DNA from: Planctomycetota bacterium
GTDB taxonomy: Bacteria > Planctomycetota > Phycisphaerae > Phycisphaerales > UBA1924
Reading direction: 5' to 3'
DNA length: 5,225 nt
NCBI GenBank assembly: GCA_023429345.1
Contig: JAEYVB010000189.1
Location: forward strand, 1-5,225
The notes beneath the pieces were generated by a model. The model ran no database searches, was not told where the DNA came from, and was given only the letters and a program-made list of their open reading frames with translations. The position numbers and the translations under genes are program-made. Below are positions 1-3,082 of this stretch, one piece after another (position 1 is the first letter of the stretch; every line of letters starts with the position of its first letter).

Positions 1-597
1 GACCTGTCCCTGCCCGATGCTCCAGCCGGCGAGGCCGGCGCCGGTGGGGAAGTTCGCGGTCGTGTAGTAGGTGATGGCGCCGGGTTTGGCGGCGGTGAAT
101 GTTTCGGTGCCGGTGTAGTAGTGGAGAGGGAAGCCGAAGGAGGGCGGCAGTCCCGCGTTGATCTGGGGATCGGGGGTTGACTGGGCGTAGGTGGTGCCCG
201 GGAGCGTGCCGTAGGCGAAGGATTGTTCGAGGGGGAGGATGGGCGCGAGCCACCCGAAGGGTCCGGTGACGGGGGTGGAGTAGTACACGACCCACTCGGA
301 GGTGACGAGGCGGCCGCCGGTATCGACAAAGTCGATCAGCGCCTGTTGACCGGTGGCGGGCATCAGGCCGGATCCCCAGTTCGCGTTTGACTGAAGGTAG
401 ACCGAGTCGAAGCCGGCGAGCCCCTGGGTGCCGTCAAAGAACGGGTACTGCACGCCGATGGCGACGCTGTGGCCGCGGCTGGTGAGCGCATTGAAGGCGG
501 CCTGGTCGGTGATGGGATCGCCGCTGGAGACCATGTAGATAGTCGCGGCGTCGGCAGCGCCGGTAAGGGTGAGGACGGCGGCGACGGCGAGCTTCAT
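1..597 (-). CDS. Secreted protein of unknown function, C-terminus outside window (partial)
   Basis: This frame is open for 199 codons from an ATG at 597 to the window edge with no stop, so only the N-terminal part is visible. The protein starts with Lys-2 and a hydrophobic Ala/Val/Leu run, and has a plausible signal peptidase site after ADA (residue 17), so it is probably exported. The mature part begins TIYMVSSGD and continues through RGHSV (about 46-50), FDSVYLQSNANW (about 66-77), MPATGQQALIDFVDTGGRLV (about 81-100) and SEWVVYY. Alternating beta strands with a GxxL(V) strand after an 'ALIDFV' helix recall the Rossmann-like glutamine-amidotransferase/ThuA-like fold, seen in some secreted proteins that lack the catalytic Cys. 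That is a weak fold impression, not a family call. A PEP-CTERM tail would be expected beyond the window, by analogy with the gene at 1996-2562. Codons are strongly C-ending. The start is supported by an AAGGAG ribosome site seven bases upstream. The function is not recognised. Confidence 0.8.
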   Translation of the reverse strand, partial: MKLAVAAVLTLTGAADAATIYMVSSGDPITDQAAFNALTSRGHSVAIGVQYPFFDGTQGLAGFDSVYLQSNANWGSGLMPATGQQALIDFVDTGGRLVTSEWVVYYSTPVTGPFGWLAPILPLEQSFAYGTLPGTTYAQSTPDPQINAGLPPSFGFPLHYYTGTETFTAAKPGAITYYTTANFPTGAGLAGWSIGQGQV

Positions 598-604
598 GGG
601 GTGA

Positions 605-610
605 CTCCTT
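605..610 (-). promoter_or_regulatory. Ribosome binding site of the 1-597 gene
   Basis: Read on the minus strand this is AAGGAG, seven bases before the ATG at 597. It fixes the start of the partial gene that runs off the left edge. Confidence 0.75.
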
Positions 611-644
611 GCGCGCCGGCGATTGCCGCGTCGGGCGTTGCCCC

Positions 645-650
645 ATTGTA
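645..650 (-). promoter_or_regulatory. Candidate -10 element for the 1-597 gene
   Basis: On the minus strand the hexamer is TACAAT (5 of 6 to TATAAT), in a short AT-rich patch within otherwise GC-rich DNA. It lies about 48 bases before the start codon, which would give a leader of roughly 40 bases. I find no good -35 hexamer at 16-18 bases spacing, so this is a moderate candidate only. The 120-bp gap 598-717 shows no intrinsic terminator for the aldolase gene ending at 718. Confidence 0.35.
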
Positions 651-717
651 ATTGGATGAGGTGAAAGCTCGGGGGAATCTGACTGCGGGGTGGCCGCCGC
701 TGATCCGGTCCGGACTG

Positions 718-1836
718 TCAGGCGACGGTGATGCTCTTGTCGAGGTAGACGTCCTGGATGGCGTTGAGGAGCTTGACGCCGTCTTTCATGGGGCGCTGGA
801 AGGCCTTGCGGCCGCTGATGAGGCCCATACCGCCGGCGCGCTTGTTGATGACGGCGGTGGCGACGGCGTCGGCGGTGTCGGACTCGCCCTTGGATTCGCC
901 GCCGGAGTTGATGAGGGGGACGCGGCCCATGTAGTTGTTGATGACCTGGTAGCGGCAGAGGTCGATGGGGTGGCCGCCCTTGCCGGACTCGTCGGAGCCG
1001 GAGAGGGTGGTGTAGACGCGCTTGTCCCACTTGCCGTAGGAGGAGGAGCCGGAGTTGAGGGCGGCGTAGCCGCCGTTGTTGGTGGGGAGCTTCTGCTTGA
1101 TGATGTCGGCCTGGATGGTGGCGCCGAGGTGGTTGGCCTGGCCGGTGAGGTCGGCGGAGGCGTGGTAGTCGGTGGACTTGCCGCCCTCGCCCTTGATCTT
1201 GAAGGCGTTGTTGCGGGTGTAGCACCAGAGCACGGTGACCATGCCGAGGGAGTGGGCCTCCTCGAACATCTCGGCGACTTCCTGGATCTGGCGGCGGGAC
1301 TCCTCGCTGCCGAAGTAGATGGTGGCGCCGACGGCGATGGCACCCATCTCGTAGGCCTGGCGGACGGAGCCGTAGAGGGTCTGGTCGAAGGTGTTGGGGT
1401 AGGAGAGGATCTCGTTGTGGTTGAACTTGACGAGGAAGGGGATCTTGTGGGCGTACTTGCGGGCGACCATGCCCAGGACGCCGAAGGTGCTGGCGACGGC
1501 GTTGCAGCCGCCCTCGAGGGCGAGCTTGCAGATGTTCTCGGGGTCGAAGTAGGCGGGCTCGGGGGCGAAGCTGGCGCCGGCGGAGTGCTCCACGCCCTGG
1601 TCGACGGGGAGGATGGAGACGTAGCCGGTGCCGGCGAGGCGGCCGGTGTTGAGGAGCGTCTGGAAGTTGCGGAGGACGGCGACGGGGCGGTCGGAGTGGA
1701 GGAGGACGCGGTCGACGAAGTCGGGGCCGGGGAGGTGGAGGGCCGCGCGGGAGACGGTGCGGGACTCGTGCGACAGGAGGCTGGCGGCCTGCTGGCCGAG
1801 GAGGGAGCGGACATCGAGCGGGGGCGTGGCGGCCAT
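718..1836 (-). CDS. fbaB: Class I fructose-bisphosphate aldolase (FbaB/DhnA family)
   Basis: This 372-residue cytoplasmic enzyme should reversibly cleave fructose 1,6-bisphosphate to dihydroxyacetone phosphate and glyceraldehyde 3-phosphate, in glycolysis and gluconeogenesis. Recalled E. coli FbaB (about 350 residues) matches along the whole length: RNFQTLLNTGRLAGTGY (56-72), SILPVDQGVEHSAGASF (74-90), FLVKFNHNE (134-142), SYPNTFDQTLY (145-155), GATIYFGSEESRRQI (170-184), DLTGQANHL (229-237), NSGG (310-313) and NKRAGGMGLI (331-340). The Lys of ADIIKQK (K247) is the expected Schiff-base residue. Two stretches look longer than in E. coli: KIKGEGGKSTDYH (213-225), and a Gly/Ser/Lys-rich part at about 261-289. 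The frame stays open up to 1899, but I chose ATG 1836: it has GGAG at six bases, a candidate -10 lies inside the extension, and MAATPPLDVRSLLG aligns with the E. coli N-terminus. Codons are strongly C-ending. It is probably monocistronic. The family call is very secure. Confidence 0.97.
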   Translation of the reverse strand: MAATPPLDVRSLLGQQAASLLSHESRTVSRAALHLPGPDFVDRVLLHSDRPVAVLRNFQTLLNTGRLAGTGYVSILPVDQGVEHSAGASFAPEPAYFDPENICKLALEGGCNAVASTFGVLGMVARKYAHKIPFLVKFNHNEILSYPNTFDQTLYGSVRQAYEMGAIAVGATIYFGSEESRRQIQEVAEMFEEAHSLGMVTVLWCYTRNNAFKIKGEGGKSTDYHASADLTGQANHLGATIQADIIKQKLPTNNGGYAALNSGSSSYGKWDKRVYTTLSGSDESGKGGHPIDLCRYQVINNYMGRVPLINSGGESKGESDTADAVATAVINKRAGGMGLISGRKAFQRPMKDGVKLLNAIQDVYLDKSITVA

Positions 1837-1842
1837 GGAGAA

Positions 1843-1846
1843 CTCC
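1843..1846 (-). promoter_or_regulatory. Ribosome binding site deciding the aldolase start
   Basis: The minus strand reads GGAG, six bases before the ATG at 1836. It favours this start over an in-frame ATG at 1899, which would add 21 residues (Pro- and Arg-rich) not expected in the family. Confidence 0.7.
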
Positions 1847-1867
1847 GCGGGTTTTGGGCTTTGTCGG

Positions 1868-1873
1868 ACTATA
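1868..1873 (-). promoter_or_regulatory. Candidate -10 element for the aldolase gene
   Basis: The minus strand reads TATAGT (5 of 6 to TATAAT), about 32 bases before the aldolase ATG, in a locally AT-richer patch. The region 16-18 bases further upstream is almost pure GC and holds no recognisable -35. Its position between the terminator at 1935-1968 and the start codon is right for a gene-specific promoter with a short leader of about 25 bases. Confidence 0.4.
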
Positions 1874-1934
1874 GGGCCGGTGGGGCGGGGCGCGGCCACA
1901 TGGCGCGGTGCGGCGCACGCGTCCCGGGCGGGGG

Positions 1935-1968
1935 AAAAAACAGAGGAAGGGCGGTGGCCCTTCCTCTG
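1935..1968 (-). terminator. Rho-independent terminator of the PEP-CTERM gene
   Basis: A perfect 12-bp inverted repeat (1941-1952 with 1957-1968, arms cagaggaagggc and gcccttcctctg) closes a 4-base loop. On the minus strand it is followed directly by six T (1940-1935). That is the classical stem plus U-tract. It lies 27 bases past the stop codon of the gene ending at 1996 and upstream of the aldolase promoter candidate, so it should stop read-through into the aldolase gene. On the plus strand the stem is preceded by A's and not followed by T's, so it works in one direction only. Confidence 0.92.
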
Positions 1969-1995
1969 CGAGGAATCAGGATTCTGAGCGGAGGC

Positions 1996-2562
1996 TCAGC
2001 GGCGGCGACGGGCGGCGACGAGGCCGCCCATGGCCAGGAGGCCCAGCGCGCCGGGGGTCGGCACGGTGGAGCCGGTCACGATGATCTCGAAGGCGTGGGG
2101 GCCGGGCGTCGCGCTGGCGTAGGAGGCGACGGCGACGGTGTAGACGCCGGTGCTGCCGGCGACGAAGCCGTAGTTGGGGTCGCCCCAGGGGCCGCCGGGA
2201 ACGTTGGCCGGATCGTCGTCATCGCCGAAGGCGATGACCGTGGAAAGACCGGGCCCGGACCAATCGAAGATCGAGGTGCCGGTCACGGATGCGAAGGGGG
2301 TGCCGGTCGCATCGCCGAAGACGACGGAGGAGACCGGGTCGAGGGCCGAGACCAGCCGGTTGACCTCGATGTTGATGTTGTCGCCGGCGTTGGCGCTGAA
2401 GGTCCAGAAGGACCAGGTGGCGACACTGGAGACGCCGTTGGTGCCGTCGACCGCGCCCACGTGGGGGAGGCCGTCGGTGGCGTCGCCCTGGGGGGCGATC
2501 TGGGCGCTAGCGCCCGTGGCAGCGCCGCAGAGAACCATCATCGCGATCATCGTCTTCTTCAT
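1996..2562 (-). CDS. Secreted PPC-like domain protein with PEP-CTERM sorting tail
   Basis: This is a complete protein of 188 residues. Residues 1-20 (MKKTMIAMMVLCGAATGASA) form a clear signal peptide with Lys-2/Lys-3, a hydrophobic core and cleavage after ASA. Residues about 45-163 look like one beta-sandwich of the bacterial pre-peptidase C-terminal (PPC/DVUA0089-like) type: WSFWTFSANAGDNINIEV (50-67), LDPVSSVVF (74-82), AFGDDDD (111-117), GVYTVAVASY (139-148), then AFEIIV. The tail VPTPGALGLLAMGGLVAARR plus two more Arg (167-188) has the PEP-CTERM layout of a short Pro motif, a hydrophobic helix and an Arg cluster, which is normally recognised by an exosortase at the inner membrane. The protein is thus probably destined for the cell surface or outside; its precise role is unknown. 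An open frame extends to 2631, but ATG 2562 has CAGGAG at seven bases and begins the signal peptide. The stop is TGA, and a strong terminator follows. The PPC assignment is from pattern memory and is moderately secure; the sorting tail is secure. Confidence 0.9.
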   Translation of the reverse strand: MKKTMIAMMVLCGAATGASAQIAPQGDATDGLPHVGAVDGTNGVSSVATWSFWTFSANAGDNINIEVNRLVSALDPVSSVVFGDATGTPFASVTGTSIFDWSGPGLSTVIAFGDDDDPANVPGGPWGDPNYGFVAGSTGVYTVAVASYASATPGPHAFEIIVTGSTVPTPGALGLLAMGGLVAARRRR

Positions 2563-2569
2563 TGTCTCA

Positions 2570-2574
2570 CTCCT
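2570..2574 (-). promoter_or_regulatory. Ribosome binding site deciding the PEP-CTERM gene start
   Basis: The minus strand reads AGGAG (CAGGAG with the preceding base), seven bases before the ATG at 2562. It supports the start at the signal peptide rather than the in-frame ATG at 2631, which would put 23 Pro/Arg-rich residues before it. Confidence 0.8.
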
Positions 2575-2586
2575 GGAGGCGTTCAA

Positions 2587-2604
2587 CCACGGCAGAGGCC
2601 GCGG
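2587..2604 (-). promoter_or_regulatory. Small hairpin just upstream of the PEP-CTERM ribosome site
   Basis: In the minus-strand transcript, CCGCGGC and GCCGUGG can form a 7-bp stem with one G-U pair and a CUCU loop. It ends 12 bases before the AGGAG site. It could affect ribosome access, but stems this short arise often by chance in DNA this GC-rich. Confidence 0.3.
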
Positions 2605-2643
2605 CACGGATGGGGAAGGTCGGGTGGGCACGTAAGAACACCG

Positions 2644-2670
2644 GCTCTCGGGGCCTCACCGCCCGAGAGC
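2644..2670 (-). promoter_or_regulatory. 9-bp perfect inverted repeat in the predicted leader
   Basis: The arms gctctcggg (2644-2652) and cccgagagc (2662-2670) pair perfectly around a 9-base spacer. The repeat lies about 80-110 bases before the PEP-CTERM start codon and downstream of the candidate promoter at 2771-2799, so it would be in the mRNA leader. There is no T-run on either side, so it is not an intrinsic terminator. It may be an RNA hairpin or a protein-binding palindrome. Confidence 0.45.
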
Positions 2671-2770
2671 TTCGTGCCAACCGACCTGCGGAAGAACCTC
2701 TGAACCGGACCCCCGCGGGACCGGGCGAGCGCGGGAGACCGCGCGGGAACCAAGACTTTGCTCGATGGGG

Positions 2771-2799
2771 AAACTACCGGCGGGGAAGATGCCTGTCAA
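2771..2799 (-). promoter_or_regulatory. Sigma-70-like promoter for the PEP-CTERM gene
   Basis: The minus strand has a perfect TTGACA (2799-2794), a 17-base spacer, and TAGTTT (2776-2771), which keeps the three most important -10 positions (T, A and the final T). Immediately upstream of the -35 is an A/T-rich run (about 2803-2815), reminiscent of an UP element. Transcription would start near 2764 and give a leader of about 200 bases before the ATG at 2562. This is the best promoter match in the window. Confidence 0.55.
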
Positions 2800-3006
2800 T
2801 GGTTTTTCGAAAAAACAAGGACCGAATGCAGTTTTATCGGGGCCGCACCGGAGCACTTCGGGGGGATGGGGAACTTGCGGAAGCGGGTGCGGTATCTGGT
2901 ATCCCCGGCGGGGATCGGTGCAGGCGAAGGGAGAAGGCCACGGGCATCGCCGGGGGAGACGAAACACGCGTGGTGCGCCTGCGGGATGGTCCCGAGCGTA
3001 AAGGCT

Positions 3007-3034
3007 TTGGCGGCAAGGGCTTTCGCGGTACTCT
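3007..3034 (+). promoter_or_regulatory. Weak promoter candidate for the metalloprotease gene
   Basis: TTGGCG (3007-3012), a 16-base spacer and TACTCT (3029-3034) match the sigma-70 consensus at 4 and 3 of 6 positions, about 50 bases before the ATG at 3083. Position and spacing are right, but a match of this quality can occur by chance. Confidence 0.25.
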
Positions 3035-3071
3035 GCGGGGGCTTCGGACCGGTGAGGCGCAAACTCGCAGC

Positions 3072-3075
3072 GGAG
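3072..3075 (+). promoter_or_regulatory. Ribosome binding site of the metalloprotease gene
   Basis: GGAG lies seven bases before the ATG at 3083. An in-frame TGA at 3053-3055 with no other start codon between fixes this start. Confidence 0.7.
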
Positions 3076-3082
3076 ACAGATC

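Larger units (their letters stand above)
2563..3082. other. Divergent intergenic region, 520 bp
   Basis: This gap separates the minus-strand PEP-CTERM gene from the plus-strand protease gene. I see no credible gene here. The frames that are open through it lack a ribosome site or recognisable motifs, and are Arg/Gly-rich as expected from random GC-rich DNA. The region holds a good minus-strand promoter candidate (2771-2799) next to the most AT-rich patch of the gap (about 2798-2838), two hairpins in the predicted minus-strand leader, and a weak plus-strand promoter candidate near 3007-3034. The 170 bases between 2839 and 3006 show nothing I can assign. Confidence 0.7.

Noticed and set aside
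701..720. Possible terminator after the aldolase (gtccggac palindrome region)
   Set aside because: The pairing bases are self-complementary with almost no loop, overlap the stop codon, and are not followed by T's on the minus strand.
434..1918. 494-codon minus-strand frame overlapping the aldolase
   Set aside because: It is a Pro/Arg-rich shifted frame of the aldolase gene with no recognisable domain; the aldolase frame matches its family along the full length.
652..2703. 683-codon open frame on the plus strand
   Set aside because: It runs antisense to both the aldolase and the PEP-CTERM gene, has a monotonous Gly/Ala/Val/Asp composition, no ribosome site and no motif. GC-rich codons ending in C or G leave opposite frames stop-free.
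2803..2814. Perfect 12-bp palindrome tttttcgaaaaa
   Set aside because: As a hairpin it has no usable loop and is very AT-rich. It is more simply explained as the A/T-rich patch upstream of the minus-strand promoter, though a repressor site cannot be excluded.
2901..2915. Inverted repeat atcccc/ggggat with 3-base loop
   Set aside because: A 6-bp stem without a T-run or conserved neighbours is expected by chance in DNA of this composition.
2765..3001. Small plus-strand open frames in the intergenic region (also 2758-3156 and 2562-3179)
   Set aside because: Three different frames are open at once, none has a good ribosome site, and all are rich in Gly and Arg. They look like non-coding GC-rich sequence.
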